Shown here: piece after piece, positions 17,462 through 26,063 of the stretch | Numbering within the stretch: the first letter of the stretch is position 1 | How the letters are laid out: the number at the start of each line of letters is the position of its first letter | NCBI RefSeq assembly: GCF_024494655.1 | Contig: NZ_JANHDL010000002.1 | Span: 62,001-126,000 of the forward strand | Origin: Halorubrum laminariae | GTDB taxonomy: Archaea > Halobacteriota > Halobacteria > Halobacteriales > Haloferacaceae | Reading direction: 5' to 3' | DNA: 64,000 nucleotides | The notes under the pieces: generated by a model | The model's database searches: none | What the model was told of the DNA's origin: nothing | What the model saw: the letters and a program-made list of their open reading frames with translations, nothing else | Position numbers and translations under genes: made by a program

Positions 17462-18517
17462 ATGGCAGCCAACCCAAGTGCAGTCGGAGAGACGCCACTT
17501 CTTGAGATTGCCCTCGACATCGCCCCGACGGTGTACGCGAAAGCGGAGTGGTTCAATCAGGTCACAGCGGACTACGGTGGCGGGTCAATCAAAACACGCA
17601 TTGGTAAGGCCATGATCGATGCAGCGGTGGCAGCTCCAGAACCGATCGGTGACCGGACGTTGCTCGAGGCATCGAGTGGAAATACCGGTACTGCGGTTGC
17701 CCGGTTCGGCACCGAACGGGGGTTCAACGTCGAGATCGTCCTCCCGGACGATGCCGGTGCCGGTAAGATGGCAGCGATCGAGGACGCTGGTGCCGAAACG
17801 ACGTTTATCGACAGCGAGAGAGGATATGACGCCTATGTCGAGGACTGCCGCGAGATGGTCCGGGAGAACCCCGGACAGTATCACTATCTCGACCAGTACG
17901 AGAACGCGGCAAACCCGGGCATCCATGCCGGGACGACCGGGATCGAGATCTGGGGACAGACCGATGGCGCGGTGACACACTTCGTCGCGGGTGCGGGCAC
18001 AGGTGGTACGCTCATCGGCACGGCGCACGCGCTCTCTGACCGGGGTGTCGATATCTATGGGTTCGAGCCAGCAACAGACGAACACGACATCGCGGGACTG
18101 AAACACATGCACTCGGAGGGACACTACGTCCCGGGAGTCTATGAGCCGGGCGTCATCGAAACAATGTCGTTCGTCCCAACCGACATCGGCTACAAATACG
18201 TCCGCTGGCTGCACCGCCGATACGAGTCCCGGACTGTCACCGTCGTCGACCCCGGGCAGTGGGACAGACAGGTGGTTCGCGAGCACCTCCGGGTCGGTGA
18301 CGACTTTCTCGTCGGCCCGTCGAGTGGAGCGTGTCTCGCGATGGTCGCTCGTCTGGCAGCCATGGATGTCCTCGACGAGGACGACGTGGTCGTCGTCCCG
18401 TTTCCAGATCGAGGTGACCGGTATCCGGACCGTGACTTGCGGAGTACCGCCAGTGCAGGCGAACTGACGACGAGACCAGCACCCGCAGTGCCGTCGTCCC
18501 GGCCCCCACGCTCCTGA
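17462..18517 (+). CDS. Cysteine-synthase-like PLP enzyme
   Basis: A 351-residue fold-type II PLP enzyme. Motifs are the PLP lysine in GGGSIKTRIGKAM, the phosphate loop EASSGNTGTAVA, AGAGTGGTLIGTA and GPSSGACLAMV. The usual SVKDR around the lysine is SIKTR here, so it is a divergent member and may be O-acetylserine or O-phosphoserine sulfhydrylase, cystathionine beta-synthase-like, or a related beta-replacement enzyme. The start at 17462 (MAANPSAVGETPLLE) matches family N-termini; about 50 upstream in-frame codons look like AT-richer leader. It follows the reductase pair by 222 bp. Confidence 0.82.
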   Translation: MAANPSAVGETPLLEIALDIAPTVYAKAEWFNQVTADYGGGSIKTRIGKAMIDAAVAAPEPIGDRTLLEASSGNTGTAVARFGTERGFNVEIVLPDDAGAGKMAAIEDAGAETTFIDSERGYDAYVEDCREMVRENPGQYHYLDQYENAANPGIHAGTTGIEIWGQTDGAVTHFVAGAGTGGTLIGTAHALSDRGVDIYGFEPATDEHDIAGLKHMHSEGHYVPGVYEPGVIETMSFVPTDIGYKYVRWLHRRYESRTVTVVDPGQWDRQVVREHLRVGDDFLVGPSSGACLAMVARLAAMDVLDEDDVVVVPFPDRGDRYPDRDLRSTASAGELTTRPAPAVPSSRPPRS

Positions 18518-18580
18518 GCCAACACCCATGAACTGGCAGCAGCCAGTTCCTGTTACTCCACCAATGAGTAGGTTCATTTT

Positions 18581-19240
18581 TTAATCGATCGCACGGAAAG
18601 CGGACTCGACACCGGCGAGGTCGTCGATAGAGTCCTGTACCTGTTCACGGACTTGATTGGCCTCGTTGCGAAGATCTCGGAGTGCCGCCTCTGTCCCGGT
18701 CGCGCTGCTGTTCTCGATCGCGACGATCTTCGAGATTAGCCTGAAGTACCGCTGGAGTTCGCTGTCGAGCTGCGACCGCAACTGGAGTTCGTCGACAGTA
18801 TCTTGGAGTTCTGATTCTGTCACGGGCTTCGTGAGATACTCGTCACAGGGGATATCGCCGGCGTCGCAGCCTGGTTCAGACCTCGTGAGCATCACTTTCT
18901 GGTCTCCGGTATCCCGTTCGTCCATTTGCTGGATGACTGTTGCCCCCGGGAGATCCTGCATCCGGCGATCGAGAATTACAACGCTGACTTCCGAATCGTA
19001 CCACGTGAGTGCATCCGAACCCGAGTGGGAGGTCCGAACGTCGTACTCGGGTTCAAGCCACAGTGAGTAGGTCTTGGCGAGGTCTTTGTCGTCCTCTACG
19101 ATCAGTACCGTCGGATCGGCGGAGTTGGATTCACCTGCCATGGTCATGGTGGTTTCGGGCGGCTCTCTCGATCCGTCGCCTGAGGGTGATAGGGCCGTAT
19201 CCAGTTCATCGACCCGGAAGCGACTGTAGTCTGTGGACAT
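18581..19240 (-). CDS. HalX-type response regulator
   Basis: A 219-residue protein with a receiver domain (about 44-145): VLIVEDDKD acidic pocket, phospho-acceptor Asp91 in VVILDRRMQDLPG, and Lys138 in CDEYLTKPV. Residues about 150-219 form the helical HalX domain common in haloarchaeal regulators. No recognisable DNA-binding domain follows. The ATG at 19240 has a TATA-like ATATT about 25 bases upstream; an internal ATG at 19147 would give a more compact N-terminus. It converges with the PLP enzyme gene. Confidence 0.85.
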   Translation of the reverse strand: MSTDYSRFRVDELDTALSPSGDGSREPPETTMTMAGESNSADPTVLIVEDDKDLAKTYSLWLEPEYDVRTSHSGSDALTWYDSEVSVVILDRRMQDLPGATVIQQMDERDTGDQKVMLTRSEPGCDAGDIPCDEYLTKPVTESELQDTVDELQLRSQLDSELQRYFRLISKIVAIENSSATGTEAALRDLRNEANQVREQVQDSIDDLAGVESAFRAID

Positions 19241-19388
19241 GGATCTGTGTTCCTACGGACCGGAATATCACTGCCCGACCGGTATGAAACGTCGACCAAT
19301 TCTGGGGACTGAATATCCTGATGTGGCTGACTGTTCGTCGACAGATTCCCCATATTTACCGGCTAGGGGTCTTAGATCGTGGCGACTG

Positions 19389-20411
19389 ATGGACTACGAC
19401 GCACTCCGTTCCCGCCTAGCCGAGGGACTCGACTACCGCGACGTGATTGCGCTTCCCGACGGGAGCGTCGATCGGTACTACAGCGTCGAGAATTCGACCG
19501 GCGAACAGATCCGCACGCGCTCGGCGTTCGTCAACTTGCTCGCTGCCGGCGAGATTAGGTCACTGAATTTGGTCACCGAATCGATCCGTTCCGGTGGACA
19601 GGCGGTGAACGCGGCCCGGCAGGTATCGGACCTCGGACCTCGCGTGACCCTGTATGGCCACCTAACCGATCCCGAGATCGACGAGTTTCCATTCCCGACA
19701 GCTTCGATGGGAGTGCCCGCGACAATCCACGTTCTCTCATTCGACGAGGAGGATCTGATGCTGTCCGTCGAGTCCGAAGACATCCGCGAGTGGCGTATCG
19801 AGGATCTTTTCGCGGCGATCCCCACCGACCCCAACGCGTGGCTCTCCGACGAGGTGGTCGTGCTCCAGAACTGGGTCGGTGTCGCCGGGATGACCGACGC
19901 CCTCCAAACGCTCGCCGACATCGACATCGGTGCGGCGACGTTTGTCTTTGATCCGGGCGACATCACTGCCTCCGGTGCCGATCCTCTCCGGACGCTCAGT
20001 CAGGCTCTGAGCGATCTCGCTAACACGGCAAAGGTCGTCCTAACAGCGAACGACAATGAGCTCGGTCGCCTCGCCGAGGCTGTCGATGTCTCCGTGACAG
20101 GTGCGGAACGGGAACCGGCCCTCCGAAGCGAACTAGGCGTCGATGCGGTCGTGCTCCACGACGAGTGCCGCGCTGCGGCCGCGACCAGCGAACTGACGGT
20201 GATCGAGAACTTCGAAGCGGAGCGCGTCCGCCGGCGCACTGGTGCCGGTGACCGATTCGACGGAGCGCTTGCGACGGGGCTAGCGGCGGATCTTCCGTGG
20301 GAGGAGTGCCTTGCGCTCGGCAACGCGTGCGCGACCTACTTCGTTGAGCAAGGAGAGACGGCGACGAGAGACGACGTGCGATCGATGCTCGCCCGCCGGA
20401 GCGTCCCCTAA
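19389..20411 (+). CDS. PfkB-family (ribokinase-like) kinase
   Basis: A 340-residue kinase with the PfkB glycine loop SGGQAVNAARQVSDLG, a central Rossmann-type domain and the catalytic C-terminal signature RRRTGAGDRFDGALATGL, where the second Asp is the base. The substrate could be a sugar, a sugar phosphate or a nucleoside; nothing in the context decides. The ATG at 19389 follows a CATATTTACC promoter box about 33 bases upstream. Base composition is lower in GC than the flanking core genes. Confidence 0.83.
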   Translation: MDYDALRSRLAEGLDYRDVIALPDGSVDRYYSVENSTGEQIRTRSAFVNLLAAGEIRSLNLVTESIRSGGQAVNAARQVSDLGPRVTLYGHLTDPEIDEFPFPTASMGVPATIHVLSFDEEDLMLSVESEDIREWRIEDLFAAIPTDPNAWLSDEVVVLQNWVGVAGMTDALQTLADIDIGAATFVFDPGDITASGADPLRTLSQALSDLANTAKVVLTANDNELGRLAEAVDVSVTGAEREPALRSELGVDAVVLHDECRAAAATSELTVIENFEAERVRRRTGAGDRFDGALATGLAADLPWEECLALGNACATYFVEQGETATRDDVRSMLARRSVP

Positions 20412-20473
20412 ACCTGTCACAGTTAGGCTCGGGGATTACTCGGTGAGCGTCGAAACTCCGAGCTGTTCAAATA

Positions 20474-20633
20474 GTTTCAGACGAACCCTCGTGGGGTTGA
20501 AGCGTCTCGTGGTTCCGCTCGAACGAGGGAATCCACGAGTTTCAGACGAACCCTCGTGGGGTTGAAGCAAAGGTGGCGTCCTCGACGGCAAGCGACTCAA
20601 CGCGTTTCAGACGAACCCTCGTGGGGTTGAAGC
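20474..20633 (+). CRISPR. Three-repeat CRISPR array without cas genes
   Basis: Three identical 30-bp repeats lie at 20474-20503, 20539-20568 and 20604-20633. Each starts GTTTCAGACGAACCC and ends GTGGGGTTGAAGC, which is the widespread haloarchaeal type I-B repeat. The two spacers are each 35 bp (20504-20538 and 20569-20603). No cas gene occurs in the 64 kb and only 62 bp separate the array from the kinase gene, so a full leader is unlikely. All repeats are perfect, including the last. Confidence 0.96.
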
Positions 20634-20733
20634 GTTCGGACAAGTTCAAACAACAGCAAAACGATGCGAGTCGCGACCCTCTCCGGCGATGTCGATCCGG
20701 GCCTTTTACCGCCGTGCCGGCCGGACCGGCGGT

Positions 20734-21147
20734 ATGGACCTTCGAGCAGTCGCCCGTCGGACGGCGATCGTCGCCGCCGTCGTCACCGTGCTCGTGCTCG
20801 CCGCACCGTACGCGATCGTGTCGGGTTCTGGCTACGCCGACCAGCTCGCCGCCTACTACGTCTCCGGGACCGTCGGCGGTGCCGGAGTCGTGTTGTTCGC
20901 GCTGACGAGCGCGATCGTCGTGGGGTCAGTCGAGCGGGGAAATCTCGACCCGGGGACACTCGCCGGGGTCGGTGTGGTGCTCGGCGTCGCGACGACCGCG
21001 AGCGCGGCGCTGTGGACGCTCGCGATAGAGCCCAGTCCGATGTTCCGGGACAATCTCTGGCTGGTGTGGCACGCCCGCGCCGTCGTCGCAGTCTCAGTGC
21101 CGGTACCGGTCGCCGCGGCGGTGTACGCGCGCGAAGTTCTGACGTAG
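20734..21147 (+). CDS. Small four-helix membrane protein
   Basis: A 137-residue protein with four predicted transmembrane segments (about AIVAAVVTVLVLAAPYAIV, GGAGVVLFALTSAIVVG, LAGVGVVLGVATTASAALW and VVAVSVPVPVAAAVY). The ATG at 20734 (MDLRAVARRT) is preceded at about 30 bases by CCTTTTACC, which supports it over an upstream in-frame ATG at 20689. I see no functional motif. Confidence 0.7.
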   Translation: MDLRAVARRTAIVAAVVTVLVLAAPYAIVSGSGYADQLAAYYVSGTVGGAGVVLFALTSAIVVGSVERGNLDPGTLAGVGVVLGVATTASAALWTLAIEPSPMFRDNLWLVWHARAVVAVSVPVPVAAAVYAREVLT

Positions 21148-21179
21148 CGCCATCGTCGCTCAGATCGAACGAACGAAAG

Positions 21180-21188
21180 GCCCTTAAG
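21180..21188 (+). promoter_or_regulatory. Promoter box of the SRP RNA gene
   Basis: GCCCTTAAGG lies about 26 bases before the proposed 5' end of the SRP RNA at 21211, the spacing expected for TBP binding. Confidence 0.5.
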
Positions 21189-21210
21189 GTGCTGCCGTGT
21201 ATTCGGGGAT

Positions 21211-21514
21211 GGACTAGGTCGGGCGGTTAGGCCCCGCTCGTCACCCGTGAGGTAGTCTTTAGCGGGGACCGAACAGCGGGCGCGTCCGGTCAGACCGGTG
21301 CGGGCCCCGAGAGCCAACGTGGAAGCCTCGTCCGCCGGGGACAGCGGTCCGTGGCGTCCGCTCGCAGGAGCGGCCCGTCACGGTTCGTCGGCGACACCGG
21401 GTCAGGCGCGGAAGCGAGCAGCCCACCGCCGAACGCCCGTCGCTCGTCGGGTCGCGGGGTGGAGAAGGCAACCGGGACACCCCGTGCCGGAACGCCGGGC
21501 TACCCCGCTCGTCC
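21211..21514 (+). ncRNA. ffs: Signal recognition particle 7S RNA
   Basis: Scaffold RNA of the SRP, which targets proteins to the membrane with SRP54 and SRP19. The universally conserved helix 8 region is visible as GGGTCAGGCGCGGAAGCGAG followed by CAGCCC near 21410-21435. The 5' domain contains AGGTCGGGCGGTTAGGCCCC and GTCACCCGTGAGGTAGTC. The terminal bases GGAC and GTCC can pair. The resulting 304 nt agrees with the haloarchaeal 7S RNA length as I remember it. The ends are estimated to within a few bases. Confidence 0.93.
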
Positions 21515-21643
21515 GCCACTCATACGATAGTACGGTCAGAACGCGATAGCGACGCGTTAATTCGGTCGCGACGTTCCGGCCGTACGGACGCGACGGGCGG
21601 TACAACTATACAGATCCGTCTCGACGTTCCGGTGGAGTCTACT

Positions 21644-22063
21644 ATGGAAATTTCGGAGAAGCTCCTCTGTCTGTTCAGTGCCGACGTTCGTGAGGAAGAC
21701 GGCGAATACGTGGTCGACGTGCCGCGCCGCGAGGTCGAGGCCGGCTCGCTCGAACCGGGCGAGACGTACCGCGTCGCGCTTATCTCCCGATCCGAGTCTG
21801 ACGAGTCCGACGCGGCGACCGGCGGTGATACCGATATCTCCGCCTCCCGGTCGGACGCCGGGCCACAGCCGCCCGTCGAACCCGGCGAAATGCGGTACGT
21901 CGAGATCGAAGACCTCGGCAAACAGGGCGACGGGATCGCTAGAGTCGAGCGGGGCTACGTCATCATCGTGCCCGACACGGAGGTCGGCGAGCGCGTGAAG
22001 ATAGAAGTGACGGAAGTAAAACCGAACTTCGCGGTTGGCGAAGTCGTCGACGACGCGGTATAG
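21644..22063 (+). CDS. TRAM-domain RNA-binding protein
   Basis: A 139-residue protein. The N-terminus (MEISEKLLCLFSADVRE) and the DVPRREVEAGSLEPGETYRV segment resemble small haloarchaeal TRAM proteins. A 35-residue acidic linker follows, then the TRAM beta-barrel (about 85-139: MRYVEIEDLGKQGDGIARVE, VIIVPDTEVGERVKIEVTEV). TRAM proteins bind RNA and act as cold-shock-like chaperones in archaea. The gene directly follows the SRP RNA on the same strand. Confidence 0.85.
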   Translation: MEISEKLLCLFSADVREEDGEYVVDVPRREVEAGSLEPGETYRVALISRSESDESDAATGGDTDISASRSDAGPQPPVEPGEMRYVEIEDLGKQGDGIARVERGYVIIVPDTEVGERVKIEVTEVKPNFAVGEVVDDAV

Positions 22064-22087
22064 CGGGCCGCTAGCGGCCAAAAGTCG

Positions 22088-22879
22088 CTAAGAGTTGGTA
22101 TCGGTGTCGGACGCGTCGGCCGCCGGCGGTGCCTCTTCTTGGCCGTCGCCGAGCGGGAGTCGTGCGTCCCAGTACGACACCGACGCGACGTAGTCGCCGG
22201 GCACCGTGTTGCCGATGAGCTTATCGAGCGCGCGGAACGGCTTCGCGACGGGCCCGGGGAGTTCGCGGTAGAAGCCGTACGGGAGCACGAAGTCGTGCGC
22301 CTCGCCGGCGAGCGTGAGCCCCGCCTCTCGGAGCATATCGGCGACTTGGTCCTCGGAGTAGAGTCGCGACCCCATCGGAAGCAGCCACGTGTACAGCGTC
22401 CGCAGGCTCCGACCGTTGAACGTGTCGAAAAACACCTGATCGGCGCTGACGCGACACAACTCTGCGAGGAACGACGCGGGGTCGTCCATCAGGTGGAAAA
22501 ACCGCATCGCGACCACAGTGTCGAAGTAGTTGTCCGGGAACGGGAGCCGAGAGGCGTCGCCGCGAACGAACTCGACGGTGTCGGAGAGGCCGGCCTTCGA
22601 GGTCTTCTCTCGACCCTGTTCGAGCATTTCCCGAGAGATGTCGAGACCGATGATGTCGGCTCCGCGGTCCGCAAGCATCGTCGTGAACCGGCCGGTGCCG
22701 CAGGCGACCTCCAACACGCGGTGACCCCGCTCTATCGGCCCGATAGCAGAGAGGACCGCTGCCTTCTCGCGCCGATCGATGAGTTCGCCGCCGCCGGAGA
22801 ATCGCACGTCCTCGTACTCTTCTGCGACCTCGTCGGCCTGGTACCAGTCCTGTCCCTTCACGTTGCCCGTACTGAACAC
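22088..22879 (-). CDS. Class I SAM-dependent methyltransferase
   Basis: A 263-residue protein with motif I VLEVACGTGRFTTMLADRG, an acidic residue in IIGLDISREML, and FVRGDASRLPFPDNYFDTVV as motifs II-III, the UbiE/Coq5-like arrangement. The C-terminal 25 residues are acidic and low complexity. Substrate unknown. Its promoter region contains TATAATACC near 22945 in the shared spacer with the divergent winged-helix gene. Confidence 0.82.
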   Translation of the reverse strand: MFSTGNVKGQDWYQADEVAEEYEDVRFSGGGELIDRREKAAVLSAIGPIERGHRVLEVACGTGRFTTMLADRGADIIGLDISREMLEQGREKTSKAGLSDTVEFVRGDASRLPFPDNYFDTVVAMRFFHLMDDPASFLAELCRVSADQVFFDTFNGRSLRTLYTWLLPMGSRLYSEDQVADMLREAGLTLAGEAHDFVLPYGFYRELPGPVAKPFRALDKLIGNTVPGDYVASVSYWDARLPLGDGQEEAPPAADASDTDTNS

Positions 22880-22949
22880 CCAACCGACAAAACCGTACTG
22901 GATGCAACCGACGCGAGTCAGAACGTGATCCCCTTCCCGGTATTATATT

Positions 22950-22967
22950 AATCATTCATGAATGATT
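22950..22967. promoter_or_regulatory. Perfect 18-bp palindrome, probable operator
   Basis: AATCATTCATGAATGATT reads the same on both strands. It lies in an AT-rich 185-bp spacer between the divergent methyltransferase gene and a winged-helix gene, adjacent to the TATA-like bases 22941-22948. Position and symmetry suggest a dimeric repressor site. Confidence 0.55.
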
Positions 22968-23064
22968 GTAATCCGAGAGGTGATATTAATACATTATATT
23001 ATCCCAATCGAATTCCCCTATATGTAGCTAACCTTTACCACTACGAAGGGACTTGATTGGAGAC

Positions 23065-23337
23065 ATGAGTACCAGTCACGCGGAGACCGCAGACCAAGAC
23101 CGCCTTTCTGAATCCGAGTACCGCGACCGCCTACGCGAACTGCCGCCAAGCGCCAAGCTGGTCGCCAAGGTACTGGAGGGCGACGCACCGCTCTCGCAGG
23201 GCGGGCTCGCCGAGGAGTCGCTGCTGCCCGACCGGACGGTCCGATACGCTCTCAACCGACTCGAAGAGGAGGGACTCGTCGACTCTCGGTACAGCTTCAA
23301 GGACGCGCGAAAGCAGGTGTACTACCTGACGGTCTAG
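23065..23337 (+). CDS. Small winged-helix DNA-binding protein
   Basis: A 90-residue protein consisting almost wholly of a winged HTH (SAKLVAKVLEGDAPLSQGGL, ESLLPDRTVRYALNRLEEEG, LVDSRYSFKDARKQVYYLTV), of the MarR/TrmB-like haloarchaeal type. The ATG at 23065 gives MSTSHAETADQD. It is divergent from the methyltransferase, and the palindrome between them is a likely binding site. Confidence 0.82.
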   Translation: MSTSHAETADQDRLSESEYRDRLRELPPSAKLVAKVLEGDAPLSQGGLAEESLLPDRTVRYALNRLEEEGLVDSRYSFKDARKQVYYLTV

Positions 23338-23456
23338 GCTGGTACGACCCCACACCACTCGATCTGTCGCACCGGATCGAGGTATTCGATGAGCGAGGCG
23401 TATCCGATCGGTCTCGCACGGAGCCCTTTTTATTCCCCCGCCCGATAGCAGCGGGT

Positions 23457-24500
23457 ATGGATGTCTCGGTCGTCGTGCCGACCCTCAACGGGCGGGACCG
23501 GTTAGCTGCCTGTCTCGACGCGCTGGCGGCACACGCCCCCGGGGCGGAGGTGATCGTCGCCAACGGCCCATCCGCGGACGGTACGACCGGGATGGTACGC
23601 GACCGCGACGACGTGGATGTACTGGTCGAGATCTCCGACCGAACGGTCAACGTCGCCCGCAACGCGGGCATCGAGGTCGCGACCGGCGACGCGGTCGCCA
23701 TCGTGGACTACGACCACCGGATCGGTGACTCGTGGGTCGACGGCGTTCGACGCGGGCTCGACGGGGCCGACGCGGTGACCGGTCCGGTGACACCGGTAGC
23801 GGCGACCACCTCGGAGGCCGACGCGGCGGCTTCCGATTCGGGACAGGGCAGGAGCAACGCGGTCGACGGCGCGGAGCCAGCGGACGCGCTCGTAGAACCG
23901 ACAGACGCCCTCGCGGAGCCGACGGACGGTCCCGAACGGCAGACGATCGCCGGGCACGACGTGACGTACTTCGAGAGCGGCAACGTCGCGTTTCGAGCCG
24001 AGACCCTTCGTGACCTCGACGGCTTCGACGAGTACCTCCACACCGGCGGCGCGCGCGACGCCGCGCACCGGCTCACGCGGATGGACCGCGACGTGGCGTG
24101 GCGCGAGGACCTAGAGGTCGTCAAGCGGCTGCCGAACCCAACGGCCGCCGACGGGGGCCGGACAGCCCGTGAGTGGGGGTGGAAGTATCGAGCGCTCTCT
24201 TACCGGCTCTGCAAGAACTATGGCGTGCGTCCGACCGTGCTCGCACGGACCGGATCGCACGCGTTGACGGACGCGCTTAGCGCCGCGCGCGATGTTGTGC
24301 GCGGCGAATCGACCCCGTCGCGGTGGGTCGCCACCGGCCGCGACGTGCTCGTCGGGCTCACAGGAGGGAGCTCCGACGGACTTGTCGCGCGCCGCCGAGA
24401 CCGAAGCCCGACGCGGAACCCGAACGGGATCTCGACGCGCGCCGACCGCGCCGTCGCGCGGTACGACGCCCGAGACGACGCGCGGGACGATGACAGCTAG
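23457..24500 (+). CDS. GT-A family 2 glycosyltransferase
   Basis: A 347-residue glycosyltransferase opening MDVSVVVPTLNGRDRLAACL, with the nucleotide-sugar site DGADAVTG... and the acceptor-loop features YFESGNVAFRAETLRDLDGFDEYLHTGG spread over residues about 160-200. A Glu/Asp-Ala-Pro-rich insert (about 120-160) interrupts the domain. No membrane segments, so it is cytosolic or peripheral. CTTTTTATTC at 23426-23434 is a good TATA box 27 bases before the ATG. Confidence 0.83.
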   Translation: MDVSVVVPTLNGRDRLAACLDALAAHAPGAEVIVANGPSADGTTGMVRDRDDVDVLVEISDRTVNVARNAGIEVATGDAVAIVDYDHRIGDSWVDGVRRGLDGADAVTGPVTPVAATTSEADAAASDSGQGRSNAVDGAEPADALVEPTDALAEPTDGPERQTIAGHDVTYFESGNVAFRAETLRDLDGFDEYLHTGGARDAAHRLTRMDRDVAWREDLEVVKRLPNPTAADGGRTAREWGWKYRALSYRLCKNYGVRPTVLARTGSHALTDALSAARDVVRGESTPSRWVATGRDVLVGLTGGSSDGLVARRRDRSPTRNPNGISTRADRAVARYDARDDARDDDS

Positions 24501-24546
24501 CGTCGCCGCCAGCAGACCCTACCGCCAGCAGATACCACCGCCGACG

Positions 24547-25239
24547 GGGTCATGTTAACTTACGCATCGGTTCCAGCAGACGGCGAAGGCTTGGAGCCAC
24601 GATTCTGCTGCCGTCGGCTCCGCATTGCCAAACGTATTTGAAAAACAAAGAAGTTCGTCGTTTTACTTCTCGAAAGACACGTTCGACAGCATTCCGCTTT
24701 CCATGACGAGTAATTTGAAATCGGAATGAGGTTCGTGAGAGTGAAACTGTTAGATGTCCGCCAGCATCAACGAGAAACAGCGTATCCTCAACGTGGTGTT
24801 TCTCTCTGAGAACGCGGAGAAACACCAGCGTGAATTGTTGGTTTTGGACGGGACATACGTCAACATGAAGGAATTCGTTTGTACGAGGATCGACGGCGGC
24901 ATACAGCCAGAATCAGTCTGAATCGATCTGAATTGTAGTCTCATCGACCGCAACTCGTTCGGGCTCGCACCGTCAGATAGCTGTAGATCGGCCTTTTGAA
25001 TCCAGTTGTGAATTTCTGTTCGGCTTCACTCGACACCCAACCTCTCAAGATGTTATTTTGTATTTGAAAGAGACAGTCCAACAAGATGGAATTGGATACC
25101 GGTTTCAACGATCTCGTGGGGTGTCCACTCTCGCTTCACAAACTCCAAGTCTATCCACTCAGTAGAGACGTCGAAGCGGTCGGATTCGGATATAGACCAT
25201 TCGAAACGCCGATGCCTCGTTCTTCACTTAACATCACCC
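24547..25239 (-). mobile_element. Decayed IS6-family element, copy 2
   Basis: Full-length relative of the intact copy at 38916. Left end GGGTCATGTTAACTTACGC; right end CTTCACTTAACATCACCC. The transposase frame is broken: the C-terminal DDE half is readable at 24550-24825 and another piece at 24750-24953. I found no matching target duplication at its ends (left outside CGCCGACG, right outside GATTGCAG), so the flanks may have recombined. Confidence 0.88.
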
Positions 25240-25291
25240 GATTGCAGAGGCGATCAGTTTATGTCGCGTGCGGAGACGATACAGATCGCGC

Positions 25292-25951
25292 ATGGTCTCC
25301 CTCCGACAGCCCTCGACCCTCCCGATCGTCGGCGTCGTCGCCGACGCGCGGACGTATCGTCATCTCGCATACCTCCTGATAGCGGTCCCGCTCGGATTTG
25401 CGTATTCGATGCTCCTGACGGTCGGCGTCGGATTCGGACTCGTCCTTTCGGTTGTCGTGATCGGGTTCGGGCTCCTGTTTGCGACGCTGATCGGGGCTCG
25501 CCTGCTCGCCGGCGTCGAGCGGTCCCTCGCGAACGCGCTCTTAGGAACCGACCTGCGACGAGCTGACGACCTCCCAGACGGTGATGACGGGGCGCTCGCG
25601 GAGGCCAAGCGCTACGTTGACGCGCCGTCGACGTGGCGGAGCCTCGGCTTCCTCTCGCTGAAGTTCTGGGTCGTCCTGCTCGCGTTCGCGCCGGTGTTTA
25701 TACTCGCGAGCGCGCTCCCGCTCGCGGTCGCACCGCTTCGATATCCCTACGAGGTCCAATTCGGCGAAGTCAACGGCGAACCGGTCACGTGGGCGATCGA
25801 CACGCTCCCCGAGGCCCTGATCGCGGTCCCACTCGGCGTAATTGGACTTTTGGTCGCGCTACATATGGTGAACCTCCTCGCGTACGCGACCCGACAGATG
25901 GCGATCTCGCTGTTGGGCGCGCAGGCGTCGGCGACGAGCGGACCGGGGTGA
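25292..25951 (+). CDS. Membrane sensor-domain protein (Putative-sensor type)
   Basis: A 219-residue protein with an N-terminal hydrophobic pair (HLAYLLIAVPLGFAYSMLLT, VGVGFGLVLSVVVIGFGLLF), a cytosolic segment RLLAGVERSLANALLGTDLR and a second hydrophobic pair (FWVVLLAFAPVFILASALPL, ALIAVPLGVIGLLVALHMVN). The LAGVERSLANALLG linker and TWRSLGFLSLKF are typical of the sensor domain usually fused to histidine kinases. Here it stands alone. I prefer the ATG at 25292. Confidence 0.72.
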   Translation: MVSLRQPSTLPIVGVVADARTYRHLAYLLIAVPLGFAYSMLLTVGVGFGLVLSVVVIGFGLLFATLIGARLLAGVERSLANALLGTDLRRADDLPDGDDGALAEAKRYVDAPSTWRSLGFLSLKFWVVLLAFAPVFILASALPLAVAPLRYPYEVQFGEVNGEPVTWAIDTLPEALIAVPLGVIGLLVALHMVNLLAYATRQMAISLLGAQASATSGPG

Positions 25952-26063
25952 TTGTATCGACTGTCACCTGATCCGGACGTATCCGTCCGACTGCCGCCGA
26001 CGCCTCCGATCCAGCCCCGAACCCACCCGCGGCTTTTTTCCTCCCTGTCGCGTCGGGTGGGGT

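Noticed and set aside
24539..25247. Target duplication around IS copy 2
   Set aside because: The outside octamers CGCCGACG and GATTGCAG do not match at any plausible boundary.
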